A stretch of 58,612 nucleotides of DNA from an uncultured Candidatus Melainabacteria bacterium (lineage in GTDB: Bacteria; Cyanobacteriota; Vampirovibrionia; Gastranaerophilales; Gastranaerophilaceae): assembly GCA_934747335.1 (NCBI GenBank), contig CAKVGS010000009.1, positions 1-58,612 of the forward strand. Direction: 5' to 3'. The notes beneath the pieces were generated by a model. That model did no database searches and had not been told where the DNA came from. It saw only the letters and a program-made list of their open reading frames with translations. A program made the position numbers and the translations under genes. The number at the start of each line of letters is the position of its first letter. Positions within the stretch are counted from its first letter, which is position 1. Shown in pieces: positions 43,327 to 53,276 of this stretch.

Positions 43327-43784
43327 TCTTTTAGTCCTTCCAAAATTTTATCTTTTCCAATAGATTTAAATTCGTAAATTCTGCTGTCGTCAGAATCATC
43401 ATAAGTTACGTTTATTTCAAGTCTTTCAAACGGCAATTCGCCCTGAGAAAATTCTGCCCATTCTACAAAAGTAATTTTTTTACCGGTAGAATATTCTCTG
43501 AGTTCATCCGTAATTGTTTTAATGCCGGCATGTTCAAGTCTATACAAATCAAAATGATAAACAGGAATAGATGCGCTATAATATTCGTTCAAAATTACAA
43601 AACTTGGGCTTGTAACTTTTTCTTTGATGCCCAATGCTTCTGCAACAAGTTTTACGAATGCAGTTTTTCCTGCGCCGATTTCACCAAAAAGGTTTACAAA
43701 ACAGCCGTCATTTTCTACAAGCTTTGCAAATTTATAAGCCAATTTTTTTGTATCGTCTAGTGATTTACACTTAAATCTACACAT
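43323..43784 (-). CDS. tsaE: t6A synthesis ATPase TsaE
   Basis: A 153-residue P-loop ATPase. Walker A is GEIGAGKTAFVKLVAEALG and the family block is TSPSFVILNEY followed by VYHFDLYRL. The C-terminal FVEWAE is the typical Walker B-like motif. TsaE resets the TsaBD complex. Its ATG lies 28 bases inside the end of the GGDEF gene with GGAAGG upstream, and its end overlaps tsaB. Confidence 0.95.
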   Translation of the reverse strand: MCRFKCKSLDDTKKLAYKFAKLVENDGCFVNLFGEIGAGKTAFVKLVAEALGIKEKVTSPSFVILNEYYSASIPVYHFDLYRLEHAGIKTITDELREYSTGKKITFVEWAEFSQGELPFERLEINVTYDDSDDSRIYEFKSIGKDKILEGLKD

Positions 43785-45154
43785 ACTCTGTTCCTTCCGC
43801 TTTCTTTTGCCTCGTATAACGCACTGTCTGCGCGTTTGAACAAATCTTCACCAGTTTCTTGAGGACTAAATTCGGCTAAACCCATACTTATTGTCACATT
43901 TATATTTTTTTTGTCAATAGGAATTGGTGTCGTTTCAACAGCCTTTCTCAAGCGTTCTCCGACAATTTTAGCCTCCTCAATATGTGTATAAGGAAGAAGA
44001 ACAGCGAATTCTTCTCCGCCATATCTTGATGGAATATCGGATTCTCTTAAATGCTCTTTTATAATAGATGCAACAGTTCTTAAAACTGCATCACCGCTTG
44101 CATGCCCGTACGTATCGTTTACTTTTTTGAAGAAATCTATATCAACCATCATTGCACAAAGCGGATTTTTTTGACGCTTTGTTGTTGCGATTTCTTGTTT
44201 CAAACGCACTTCAAATTGGCGTCTGTTGTTTAAATTTGTTAAGGCATCTAATGTCGCATATTGCAAAACTTTTGAATAAGTGTTTGCACGATTTATTGTA
44301 ATCGCTGACTGTCTTGTAAGTTGCTCCAAATAACTTATATCACGTTTAGAAAGCTTGTCTAAAGTGCTTCTTGCAACAATACAGCCTGTAATTTCACCGT
44401 CCGATGTTAGAGGGAATGCACCGATTTTATCGTCAGAAGTCAAAATATAATTTGTTTCAGGAGTCAGTTGTTTAAGCGTTTCATAAATTCTTTTGTCCTT
44501 ACAAGCTTTTGGCCAAACAAGTTTGAACTCGTTATCCTGTTTTAAGAAAACATAAATCAAATGGTCTGAAATAAATCTATCAAGCATTTCACCTATCAAA
44601 GGTACAATGTAGTTTAATTCATATTGTGTTTCAATAATTTTTGCAATATTTTTCATTGAATCATGGAATTCTACATTAATCTTTGATTGTTCATTCAAAA
44701 TTATATTTTGAAGTTTTAATGAAGCTTGCGCTGCAAAAATCCTCATCAAGAATAGAAATTCCATATCAATAGAAGTATCATTATCAAATTCCAATTCAAT
44801 AAGCCCAAATACATTACCTTCTTTAAGCATTGGCATAACTAACGAACTTACTTTAAGCGTAACTTCTCCGATAGAAGGAGGGAGTTTGTATGCTTTAGAA
44901 TTTATAACAAAATCATGTTCTTTTATCTTTTCAAACGCTGAATAAATCTCTGAATCATCTTCAATAACCTTCCAACTGTCAGCACAATCGCGCATTGTAG
45001 AAGTTACGTTATCAAAAACAAAAACTTTAAGATTATTAATTTTTACATAAGTTTCTAAAACAGTTTTTAACTCTAATGCTAATTCTGCAGTATCAACTTC
45101 TTTTACTAAAATATTTGAAATTTTTGTCAAAAAATGAAGCTCTTTATTTTCCAT
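43757..45154 (-). CDS. GAF-GGDEF diguanylate cyclase
   Basis: A 465-residue cytoplasmic protein. The first 290 residues look like one or two GAF-type sensory domains. The C-terminal GGDEF domain has DALTNLNNRRQFE, CAMMVDIDFFKKVNDTYGHASGDAVL and the active-site motif RYGGEEFAVLLPY. No RxxD inhibitory site is obvious five residues before GGEEF. An intact active site predicts synthesis of cyclic di-GMP. It overlaps the TPR gene upstream by one base and tsaE downstream. The only c-di-GMP-degrading candidate in the window, at 32066-33433, looks inactive. Confidence 0.92.
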   Translation of the reverse strand: MENKELHFLTKISNILVKEVDTAELALELKTVLETYVKINNLKVFVFDNVTSTMRDCADSWKVIEDDSEIYSAFEKIKEHDFVINSKAYKLPPSIGEVTLKVSSLVMPMLKEGNVFGLIELEFDNDTSIDMEFLFLMRIFAAQASLKLQNIILNEQSKINVEFHDSMKNIAKIIETQYELNYIVPLIGEMLDRFISDHLIYVFLKQDNEFKLVWPKACKDKRIYETLKQLTPETNYILTSDDKIGAFPLTSDGEITGCIVARSTLDKLSKRDISYLEQLTRQSAITINRANTYSKVLQYATLDALTNLNNRRQFEVRLKQEIATTKRQKNPLCAMMVDIDFFKKVNDTYGHASGDAVLRTVASIIKEHLRESDIPSRYGGEEFAVLLPYTHIEEAKIVGERLRKAVETTPIPIDKKNINVTISMGLAEFSPQETGEDLFKRADSALYEAKESGRNRVCVDLSVNH

Positions 45155-46233
45155 TAAAAATCATTATCCTCATCAATTTCTTCATCTTTAAAATATTCAA
45201 AACCCGAACATGTTCTGAAATTCTTTAGAATTGCTTTATCAAATTCTTCATCAGGAACAATTTTGCCGTTCACATAAGTATAACTTATGCCCGCTGTCGG
45301 CTCATCCGTAACTTTTTGTGCGTAATAATCGTCACTGGAGATTAGTTTTCTTGAAACTTCGTTCAGTAAATTAAAAATATACGCAGATTGTAAAGTCGAA
45401 GAATCAGGTTCTTCTACTATAAGCATTGCAGCCTTTTGAAGTTCGCTCAAAGAATCATTATAACGGTTCAATTGTCTTAAAAGTACCGCCAAATTATAGT
45501 GCGAGTCAAACCTCATCGGTTCAACATCAATTGCTCTACAATAATCTAATCCTGCTTCTTTGTATTCACCACGTAAATGGTGAGTAACGGCTCTATTGTA
45601 ATAGATATCATAATTCTTTTTCAAGAATTTCAATGATTTTGTGTAAGCTTCAATTGCATCGCCTAAAAACTGGTACGCCAAATATTTCTTTTCAAGAGGC
45701 AGATACATAGCTTTTTGCTTGTAAGCTACACCTTTGTTATAATAAGCAATCCCACGGTTTGCTCTAACACTTTTTATATTAGAATAAACAAACGGAATCC
45801 AAAGTTTCCAAATTTTTAATTGAGTAATTGTGTCGAATTGGTCGATTGCTTCATCAAAAAAGCCTAAATCTTCCGAATAAACTATACCCAAATTCATTCT
45901 TGCCATAACAAATTTTGGGTTATGTTTAATCGCGTGTTCATAAGAATCTACTGCTGAAAAATAATCCTCATAAACAGCATAAATATTTCCTAAGTTGAAC
46001 CAAGCTTCATAATGTTCGGGATAAAGCTTCAAGCCTTCTTGGTAAAACTCAAGAGTCTTTGCCATATTATCTTGACTATAAGCTTGATCTCCTTTATAAA
46101 TCAGGTACATACCTTTTACTTTAAGTGCTTGTTTTTCTATCCAACCCCAAAAGAAAAAAATCAGAATTGCCAAAATGCAAATCAGAATTACGAGTGTAAC
46201 TTTTGAAAATAATTTTCGGATAAAACGTTTCAT
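45154..46233 (-). CDS. Membrane-anchored TPR protein
   Basis: A 359-residue protein with one N-terminal transmembrane helix (residues about 10-32) and then at least five TPR units (for example KTLEFYQEGLKLYPEHYEAWFNLGNIYAVYEDYFSAVDSYEHAIKHNP). The C-terminus is acidic. The TPRs suggest a scaffold for a protein complex at the inner membrane. The ATG follows a TGTTATAAT box by 9 nt with a close AAGG. It is the first gene of the cluster with GGDEF, tsaE, tsaB and pgi; the mix of functions suggests simple cotranscription. Confidence 0.8.
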   Translation of the reverse strand: MKRFIRKLFSKVTLVILICILAILIFFFWGWIEKQALKVKGMYLIYKGDQAYSQDNMAKTLEFYQEGLKLYPEHYEAWFNLGNIYAVYEDYFSAVDSYEHAIKHNPKFVMARMNLGIVYSEDLGFFDEAIDQFDTITQLKIWKLWIPFVYSNIKSVRANRGIAYYNKGVAYKQKAMYLPLEKKYLAYQFLGDAIEAYTKSLKFLKKNYDIYYNRAVTHHLRGEYKEAGLDYCRAIDVEPMRFDSHYNLAVLLRQLNRYNDSLSELQKAAMLIVEEPDSSTLQSAYIFNLLNEVSRKLISSDDYYAQKVTDEPTAGISYTYVNGKIVPDEEFDKAILKNFRTCSGFEYFKDEEIDEDNDF

Positions 46234-46301
46234 ACCTTATAGATTATAACACAATATTTACGTGTTATAAAAACAATATTTTAAAGCTGAAAACTCTTCC
46301 C

Positions 46302-49300
46302 TTAATCTCTAAGTTTAACCCCTGTAACTTTAGAAATACCTTTTTCTTTTTGAGTTACACCGATTGTACGATTAGCTGATTCAATCATAGGTTTTCTGTG
46401 ACTTACAACAATAAATTGAGTTGTTTCGGCTTGTGATTGAACAATATGAGCAAGTTTTTCTACATTTATACCGTCAAGGCTGGCGTCAACTTCGTCAAAA
46501 GCGTAGAATGGTGCAGGCATGTATTTTTGGATAGCAAATACAAATGATAGAGCCGTCAACGCTTTTTCACCACCTGACATACCTGCAAGACGTTGTTTTT
46601 TCTTATCTCTAGGCTGTGCCTCAATATCAAGTCCGCCTTCAAACGGTTTTTCTTCGTTTTCTAAAATCAAAGTTCCTTCACCATCAGAAAGTCTGTGGAA
46701 AATATCTTTGAAGTTTTCGTTAAGCACGTTATAAGTTTTTAAGAAAGTTTCTTTTTTCAAATCTTCATAACCGCGCATGCGCTCAAGAATTTGTTCTCTT
46801 TCTGAGCTCAATGTTTCAATTTGATTTTGCAATTCTTGTTGACGCGCAAGCACTTTTTCATAATCTTCTAGTGCTTTCATGTTAACAGCGCCCAAATCGT
46901 CCATACGTCTTTGTAATCTTTGAATACGGCTTGTTATTTCTTCAATAGACATTTCAATCGGTGCAATTTCATTTGTATTAACACCTGATTCTGTTAATAG
47001 TTTGCGAGTTTCTTCTAATTGAGGCTCTAATTCGCGTCTGCGAGCTTTAAATGACTCTATTTGTTCTGCGATTTTTTCAATATCAGAAGCTTTTAAATTA
47101 CGTTGGGTTTCAATATCAACCAAATCTTTATTAATATCATCTCTTTGTTTAAGAAGCTCGCCTAACTTATCAGTAATTTCTTTAATCTGCACATTAAGAA
47201 CTTCTAGCTGCTCATTTAATCCTTTGATTTCTTCTGTGAATTTAGCTTTATCAAGTTCTAAATCTTTATTTGTATTTAAAGAACGCGCAATAGTTTCATT
47301 GTGAGTATTGATTGTTGTTGTGAAGAAGTCAATTTGTTGATGCAAACCGTCAATATCATTTTGAGCATTCGCCATATTTTTTTCATAGCGCTTAATTTCG
47401 GCTTCCACGCCTGCTGTTTTTTCTTTCAAATCCTTTAAATCAGAGTCATTCATAAGTTTTTCAACTTCTGAAATCGAAGTCTGAACATCTGTCATTTTTT
47501 CAGAAAGAATAATATGTTCTTCTTCCATCTTATCAAGATTTTTTTCCAAAGCAACAATTTCAGGTTCTGTAACCTTGATTAATTCTTGTTTTTCATCAAT
47601 ATTTTTCTGAGTATTTGCAAAATTTGTTTCCAAGCTTGTTAATTCTAATTTAGCCTTGTTAAATTCCGTGGTTGATGCAGAATACTTACTTCTAATATCT
47701 TCCATTTTTGCTTCCAAATTAGAACGCTTAGAAATTAAAGCCGCGTATTTGCTTTCCATTTCACGAAGTCTGGCTTTGAAAGTATCTAATTCGCTATCAG
47801 AATTTTGTGAGAATTTCAATCCGGTTTTTCTGATTGCACCACCGGTAATTGAACCTGATTTTTCGAATAAATCACCTGATAGTGTTACCATTCTGTATTT
47901 GCCAATAAGCTTGTTTGCAACACTTCTATCTTCAACAACAAGCGTATCACCAACCGCATAATAGAAAGCATTTAAATATTCATCATCAAAATCAATAAGG
48001 TTGATTGCAAAATCAATTACACCCTTTTCTTTCGGTAAATTCAAACTGCGTGGGCATTTTACTATTTTATTCAAAGGCACAAATGTTGCACGTCCTGCGT
48101 TTGCAGATTTTAGAAGCTCAATACAAGTAGAAGCTACGTGTTCGTCTTCTACTACGATGTGTGACATCCTTCCGCCAACTGCAATTTCCATTGCGGTTGA
48201 AAATTCTTCGTCAACCTGACCAAGTTTTACAAGTGGGGCGTGTACGCCTTGAATATTAGCGTTTACAACGGTATCAACCGCACGTCCGAGGTTAGCTTCT
48301 TCGCTTGCGTTTTTAATCGCCTCAAGCTTGTAAATCTTGTTGCGTGCTGTTTGAACGTCGTAGTCCATGTCTGAGATTTCGTTTTTAGTTTTATCCAAAT
48401 CATTTAATGTATTTTTAAGGATAATTTTGAAATCGTCAAGTTCTTTACCTAATTGTTCTATTAAAAGTTCTTTTGAAGATTTTGTTTCAGAAAAATTCGC
48501 TTTAAACGCTTCTAATTCACCAAGTTTCACTTTTGCTTCTTCTATCGCTTTCTTTTTGGTCGATAAATCGGCTTCCATCGGTGCTTGTTTTTGAATAAGC
48601 TTAGTTTCTTTATCTTGTAATTCTTCAAGTTCTTTTCTTAAAGTATTTCTTCTTTCGATATGTTTTTCAGCCGTTTCGTTTAAGCCTGACATATCTTCTA
48701 ATATTTTATGTAAAATAGCTTTTTGTTCATCAATATTTTTCTCAATTCCTTTAATTTCGTCTTGTTTTAAAGAAATTTTTAATTCAGAATCTTTAATTTT
48801 GCCTTGTTGAACTTCAATCCCATTTTTAGTATTTTCAATTGTTTTTAAATTATCTTGAATTTGTTTATCCGCAAAAACGATTGAAGAATTTTTTCTTGAG
48901 ATTGAACCTTTTAATTCTTCTGCTTTTTGTTTAAGTTCTAGTTGATGACCTTCACCTTTTTCGGTAATTGTTTTTGAGATCTCATCATATTTTTCTTTAA
49001 TAAGCTTCAAACGTTCTTCAAGGTCTTTGGACTTTAATTCTTCTTCTTTTTTACGTTTAGTGAATTCTAAAATATTCTCATGCGCTTTTTCTAAATTACG
49101 TCTTAAATCAAAAAACTTAACAGTGTTGATTTGGCTTTCTAAGCCTGTTTTTTCTTCTTTAAGTTTTTGGTATTTTAGCGCAACTTCTTTTTCTTCATTA
49201 AGTTGTTCAAGACGAGTATTAACTTCATTCAAAATCAAAGTCGAATTAACAACACGCTTTTCAACCGTTTCAAGCTCATTTGTTGCCTGGTCTATTCTTC

Positions 49301-49793
49301 TATCGAAATCTGCAACACCGGCGATTTCATCAATAATCTTACGACGCTCGTTTGGCGTGCAATTCGTAATGCTCATAACGTCGCCTTGCATCATTACATT
49401 GTAGCTGTTTGGCGTAATATTATATTTTTCTAATCGAGCGTGAATATCAGATAATGTCGCGATTTTATCATCAAGATAATAAATACTTACAAAACCTTGA
49501 GAAGATTTTCTGATTCTTCTTGCAACCGAAAAATCTCCATCTTCAGTTTCGCCGAAAGTTACTTTTACAAAAGCTTCGTTTCTTTTGTTGTAGGTTGAAA
49601 TTAAGTGGAAAAGCTTTTCTGCACGCAAAGTTCTGCTTGTAGAAAGCCCGAGAGCAAAAAGAATACTGTCGATAATATTACTTTTTCCTGAACCGTTAGG
49701 CCCTGAAATAGTCGTAAAACCTTTCAGCATAGGGATATCAACTTTGTTAGCAAAAGATTTAAAATTATCAATCTCTAGCTGCTTAATGAACAT
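46302..49793 (-). CDS. smc: Chromosome partition protein SMC
   Basis: A 1163-residue SMC. The N-terminal head has Walker A SGPNGSGKSNIIDSI. Two long coiled coils flank a hinge (residues about 505-650, with conserved glycines in VGGRMSHIVVED and SGSITGGA). The C-terminal head has the signature LAGMSGGEKALTALSFVFA and Walker B FYAFDEVDASLD. It condenses and separates chromosomes with ScpAB, which is not in the window. A strong AAGGGGA site precedes the ATG. Length and layout are normal. Confidence 0.97.
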   Translation of the reverse strand: MFIKQLEIDNFKSFANKVDIPMLKGFTTISGPNGSGKSNIIDSILFALGLSTSRTLRAEKLFHLISTYNKRNEAFVKVTFGETEDGDFSVARRIRKSSQGFVSIYYLDDKIATLSDIHARLEKYNITPNSYNVMMQGDVMSITNCTPNERRKIIDEIAGVADFDRRIDQATNELETVEKRVVNSTLILNEVNTRLEQLNEEKEVALKYQKLKEEKTGLESQINTVKFFDLRRNLEKAHENILEFTKRKKEEELKSKDLEERLKLIKEKYDEISKTITEKGEGHQLELKQKAEELKGSISRKNSSIVFADKQIQDNLKTIENTKNGIEVQQGKIKDSELKISLKQDEIKGIEKNIDEQKAILHKILEDMSGLNETAEKHIERRNTLRKELEELQDKETKLIQKQAPMEADLSTKKKAIEEAKVKLGELEAFKANFSETKSSKELLIEQLGKELDDFKIILKNTLNDLDKTKNEISDMDYDVQTARNKIYKLEAIKNASEEANLGRAVDTVVNANIQGVHAPLVKLGQVDEEFSTAMEIAVGGRMSHIVVEDEHVASTCIELLKSANAGRATFVPLNKIVKCPRSLNLPKEKGVIDFAINLIDFDDEYLNAFYYAVGDTLVVEDRSVANKLIGKYRMVTLSGDLFEKSGSITGGAIRKTGLKFSQNSDSELDTFKARLREMESKYAALISKRSNLEAKMEDIRSKYSASTTEFNKAKLELTSLETNFANTQKNIDEKQELIKVTEPEIVALEKNLDKMEEEHIILSEKMTDVQTSISEVEKLMNDSDLKDLKEKTAGVEAEIKRYEKNMANAQNDIDGLHQQIDFFTTTINTHNETIARSLNTNKDLELDKAKFTEEIKGLNEQLEVLNVQIKEITDKLGELLKQRDDINKDLVDIETQRNLKASDIEKIAEQIESFKARRRELEPQLEETRKLLTESGVNTNEIAPIEMSIEEITSRIQRLQRRMDDLGAVNMKALEDYEKVLARQQELQNQIETLSSEREQILERMRGYEDLKKETFLKTYNVLNENFKDIFHRLSDGEGTLILENEEKPFEGGLDIEAQPRDKKKQRLAGMSGGEKALTALSFVFAIQKYMPAPFYAFDEVDASLDGINVEKLAHIVQSQAETTQFIVVSHRKPMIESANRTIGVTQKEKGISKVTGVKLRD

Positions 49794-49910
49794 AAATTCC
49801 CCTTCTTAATACTCCTCTATTCATTAAAATTACATTAAAAATCAGGTTATGTCAACTTTGTGCTATTTAGATTTTTATTAGGAATGTGATTAGTCGTTGT
49901 TACCTCATCC

Positions 49911-49949
49911 CGAAATCAGAGATTTCGACCCTCCTTCAAGAGGAGGGTC
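49911..49949. repeat. Tandem intergenic hairpins
   Basis: CGAAATC-AGA-GATTTCG is followed at once by GACCCTCC-TTCAAGA-GGAGGGTC. They are GC-rich and lie in the smc/TpsB gap. The CCCTCC/GGAGGG part recalls the GAGGGTG repeat family at 100-168 and 53948-54019. Confidence 0.65.
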
Positions 49950-49974
49950 AACTGACCGCGCTTATTTACCTAAC

Positions 49975-50004
49975 AAAAAAGGACTCTTTAAAGAGTCCTT
50001 TTTT
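49975..50004. terminator. Terminator of the TpsB gene
   Basis: A perfect 15-bp stem AAAAAAGGACTCTTT and complement with almost no loop, flanked by T-runs on both strands, 8 bases past the TpsB stop. Confidence 0.9.
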
Positions 50005-50011
50005 TTGTTAA

Positions 50012-51790
50012 TTATAATTTTTCAGGATTTCTTAGCGGTATCAATCTGTCTAAATCAGAATTTATACTAAAGTAAAATCTTGCAGTATTTTCGTTATATG
50101 AACGACCGAGTGGGAAGCCTACACCGATTTGAGCCGTTAACCAATCAGTGAAGTTAATGTACGTACCAAAACCAACTGAATGTAAGAATGTTTGAGGGTA
50201 ATTGTAGATATTACCGTTTTCTCCAATCCAACCCCAATCGTAGAAGATTGCAAGTTTAAGTCTTTCATCAACTTTTGGCATCAACTTGTACAAGTATGGA
50301 ACAGGGAATCTGTATTCAACTGTACCTGTAACACCGTAGTCGCCGATTAATTCAGCCGGTTGGTAACCTCTTAATGTGTAAGGACCACCCATTTGCATTT
50401 GTTCCGCAGCGAATAATTTGTTTGGAGAGTATTGACCGTTAACTCTTACGATACCCATACTTCTTGCAAATAATCTTTGAACACGAGTTGCGCCTGCATT
50501 AACTTTGAAGAATGTTGTATCTTGGATTGCGCCGTGTCCATCGCCACCCATACCAAAGTCAACGCCTACGTTACCAATCCAACGACCGTAATTGTCATCT
50601 GTCATGCCGTATAAGCCTGAACGCCATACATTTAAGTCATAATTTGACAATCTAAGCGGATTGCCTGCAATATTAGCAGAAGTATTTGCGTTTACATAAT
50701 CGTAACCGGTATAGAATACCAAATCAGACTTAGCTGTTTGAATAATCGGTTGAGTTAATTTAAAGAAGTAACTTTGTGCGTTACCTTTAACATTTAATGA
50801 TTTATAAGGACCACCCAATCTTACATGAGAGTCAGAAAAATCAAATGATAATCTTGTTCCGTAAGATGAAACAGGAAGTGAATACCCTGCCATCCAACCT
50901 GTTGCACCTGAAGATAAGATTGTACCACCGTAAATTTTATCGCCCAAACCTGTTAAGTTATCCATACCAACAAGGAATGAAACTCTTTGAGCGCCCGTAT
51001 ATGAACGACCGTAGTCATCATAAGAGAAGTTCAAGTTAACAGGGAATCTGTCTCTAACATTCAAAGTGATTGCTGTGTTTTCATCGCCTTCTTGTTGTCT
51101 TTCAACTTCGGTTTGAACTTGAACATAATCTTCTCTGTTGATTTCTTTCATTGCTCTTTGAAGGTTTTTAGCATTGAATACATCGCCTTCTCTCAAGCCT
51201 GCTTTACCCATAATGATATGTCTAAGATACCATTCACGAGTCCATTTTTCGCCTTCAATATTAAGTTCGCCAACTTTACTTTCAACAATCTTAATTGTTG
51301 CAACACCATCCACGATTCTTTGTGGAGGAACAGTTGCATAAGATGTTAAGTAACCTTTAGCTCTATATAGGTTTGTAACCTTTTGACAAACTTCCAACAA
51401 TTCATCAAAGTAAACATCTTCACCAAGAACTTCTAAACCTAATTTTTCAAGTTCGTCTGATGAAATCTTTGTATTACCTTCAAAATTGATTTTTTGCAAC
51501 AAGAAGTGGGGGTTATAAATCATACCTTCTCTTTGCAAGTTTTCTTCAATAGAAGCATCATAAATCTGTTCATCTTTAGTTACATCATCAAACGATTGGA
51601 TGTAGCTCTTGTCTATTTCATAGTGATTTGTGTTTTGTAATTCAGTAGTATTGAATGCTCCAGGGTTATATCCGCCCATTTTTGCTTCAATACCTGCCGG
51701 CAAAGTTGTTCCTGCCATTGGGTCTGCGAAAGCTTGGTTCACTGCAAATAGGCATAAAACTGTTAGCAAAAAGCTTATTTGTTTCTTCAT
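50012..51790 (-). CDS. Two-partner secretion outer-membrane pore (TpsB/ShlB-like)
   Basis: A 592-residue Omp85-superfamily protein. A signal peptide (MKKQISFLLTVLCLFAVNQAFA) is followed by about 70 residues that may include the plug helix. Two ShlB-type POTRA domains come next (KINFEGNTKISSDELEKLG and VGELNIEGEKWTREWYLRHI). The 16-strand barrel carries the lid-loop motif GPYTLRGYQPAELIGDYGV. TpsB pores export large TpsA adhesins or haemolysins; none is adjacent. It might instead serve lipoprotein or general outer-membrane transport. The two conserved motifs VDGVATIKIVE and LRGYQ support the ShlB/FhaC family. Confidence 0.85.
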   Translation of the reverse strand: MKKQISFLLTVLCLFAVNQAFADPMAGTTLPAGIEAKMGGYNPGAFNTTELQNTNHYEIDKSYIQSFDDVTKDEQIYDASIEENLQREGMIYNPHFLLQKINFEGNTKISSDELEKLGLEVLGEDVYFDELLEVCQKVTNLYRAKGYLTSYATVPPQRIVDGVATIKIVESKVGELNIEGEKWTREWYLRHIIMGKAGLREGDVFNAKNLQRAMKEINREDYVQVQTEVERQQEGDENTAITLNVRDRFPVNLNFSYDDYGRSYTGAQRVSFLVGMDNLTGLGDKIYGGTILSSGATGWMAGYSLPVSSYGTRLSFDFSDSHVRLGGPYKSLNVKGNAQSYFFKLTQPIIQTAKSDLVFYTGYDYVNANTSANIAGNPLRLSNYDLNVWRSGLYGMTDDNYGRWIGNVGVDFGMGGDGHGAIQDTTFFKVNAGATRVQRLFARSMGIVRVNGQYSPNKLFAAEQMQMGGPYTLRGYQPAELIGDYGVTGTVEYRFPVPYLYKLMPKVDERLKLAIFYDWGWIGENGNIYNYPQTFLHSVGFGTYINFTDWLTAQIGVGFPLGRSYNENTARFYFSINSDLDRLIPLRNPEKL

Positions 51791-52052
51791 AATTTCAGAA
51801 TTCCTAATTTCTTTCTATGTATATTTTTATTGGGTTATGATTTTGTTACACCCTTACATTATATTTTAAATAAAAACTCTAGACAAATTTAATTGCTAGT
51901 TTGTAACAAAATATTAACGTCGTATACTTTATTTTAACTCGTTTATGAACTTTTGTAAAGATGTTTCTATACGAACGTTATAAATCATCTAATTGGTGGA
52001 ATTAAATAATATATAACACCTGTTACAAAATTTTACATTTGAGGAGTATAAA

Positions 52053-52373
52053 ATGGTAATGGCAGTTGGAGCAATTGGTTCATACGGTTCAAATTTTCAA
52101 GACCCTGAATATATCAAGGTTTTGAAAGAACTTATGCAGATGGGAATAACTCCAAGCGGCAATAAAAATACAGATGTTTCAAAGCTTAAGCAGGCAAAAA
52201 CTGAATTAATAGAAAAAATCCAAACAAAGCAAAATGAAGAACAAAAACAAGAATTACAAGTTCAGCCATTAGAAGCAACAAAAGAAACTCAACAAGCACA
52301 ACAACTTGAGTATGCAAAAACCGGTGCTATGACTCTTGCAGAGCTTAATAAAATTTATTTTGGTTTAGTATAA
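52053..52373 (+). CDS. Gln-rich small protein of unknown function
   Basis: I do not recognise this 106-residue protein. Residues about 30-90 are a helix rich in Gln, Lys and Glu. The C-terminus (AMTLAELNKIYFGLV) is hydrophobic but short. There is no signal peptide. GAGGAG lies 8 nt before the ATG, so it is well translated. It stands alone, with a 262-base upstream gap in which I see nothing but AT-rich promoter-like sequence. It ends 2 bases before the convergent glycosyltransferase gene. Confidence 0.6.
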   Translation: MVMAVGAIGSYGSNFQDPEYIKVLKELMQMGITPSGNKNTDVSKLKQAKTELIEKIQTKQNEEQKQELQVQPLEATKETQQAQQLEYAKTGAMTLAELNKIYFGLV

Positions 52374-52375
52374 AT

Positions 52376-53266
52376 TTATAGTGTGTAAATTGCATCTGCA
52401 ATCTTAGAACAATCTTGTTCACTAAGATTTTGGCTTAAAAGTTTTAAGTTTTTCTTTAGCTGTTCTTTGGGGTACAATTTTTGTCCATCTTTGTATTTTA
52501 AACAAACCGTTTCATTATTGTTTGCATTTTTTATTTTTATCAAGCAAGCATTATTGCGGCAAGTGATTTTAAAATTATCTTGTTTTTTATCGCTAAAATA
52601 TTTTTTAGAATTCGTTATATCATTACAAATTATTTTAGAAAATTCAGAACTTGCGCTGCTTGATGAATGAATATGATTTATACTTAAGCCGGAAATAGAA
52701 TAATTTTGCTTTTTGTTATCCAAATTTTTCTTTAGGATATAATTATCGCCATAAATTATTTTTAAATCGGATGGTATTCTGTAAAAATTTTCTTTCTTAG
52801 CAAAGATTGCACTTCCCCAATCGCCTGTGTTTAAATACTTATCAAGAGGAATAAATTCTAATTTGTGCTTATCTGTTAATATTGGTTTTTCTAATGTGTC
52901 GACATTACTGCCAAACAGCTTGATGATAGAAGGTGATAAACCAATCAGACCCGTTGTTTCTTTGCTAAAAACTTCTGAATTGACAATTTTGTTACAAAAA
53001 TCTTTGGGAATCAGTAAGTCGTCGTTTAATATCGCAACATTATTTTCTTTTGCCATTTCTACACCCTGATTCCAACTTTCATTTACATATAAATTTTCGG
53101 TTGGTGTGTAGATTTTTATTTTTTCGCCTTTAATTTTCAATGGCGTACTAATTTTGTTGTTTATTAAAATAATTTCACTTATGGAATTGTCACGTTTCAG
53201 AATTTTGACTAACTCTTCCAGTACTTTTATCTTCTTTTGTATTGTTGGAATAATTACAGATAACAA
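52376..53266 (-). CDS. Family 2 glycosyltransferase-like protein
   Basis: A 296-residue protein with the GT-A start LSVIIPTIQKK and the nucleotide-sugar region AILNDDLLIPKDF, where the DD pair corresponds to the DxD-type metal site. The C-terminal 90 residues are Lys/Asn-rich and unlike typical glycosyltransferases. The start is TTG with AAGG upstream, 10 bases after the ZorB-like gene, so it is the third gene of that operon. The acceptor is unknown. The link to an ion-channel pair is unusual. Confidence 0.65.
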   Translation of the reverse strand: MLSVIIPTIQKKIKVLEELVKILKRDNSISEIILINNKISTPLKIKGEKIKIYTPTENLYVNESWNQGVEMAKENNVAILNDDLLIPKDFCNKIVNSEVFSKETTGLIGLSPSIIKLFGSNVDTLEKPILTDKHKLEFIPLDKYLNTGDWGSAIFAKKENFYRIPSDLKIIYGDNYILKKNLDNKKQNYSISGLSINHIHSSSSASSEFSKIICNDITNSKKYFSDKKQDNFKITCRNNACLIKIKNANNNETVCLKYKDGQKLYPKEQLKKNLKLLSQNLSEQDCSKIADAIYTL

Positions 53267-53276
53267 TTTTAGCCTT

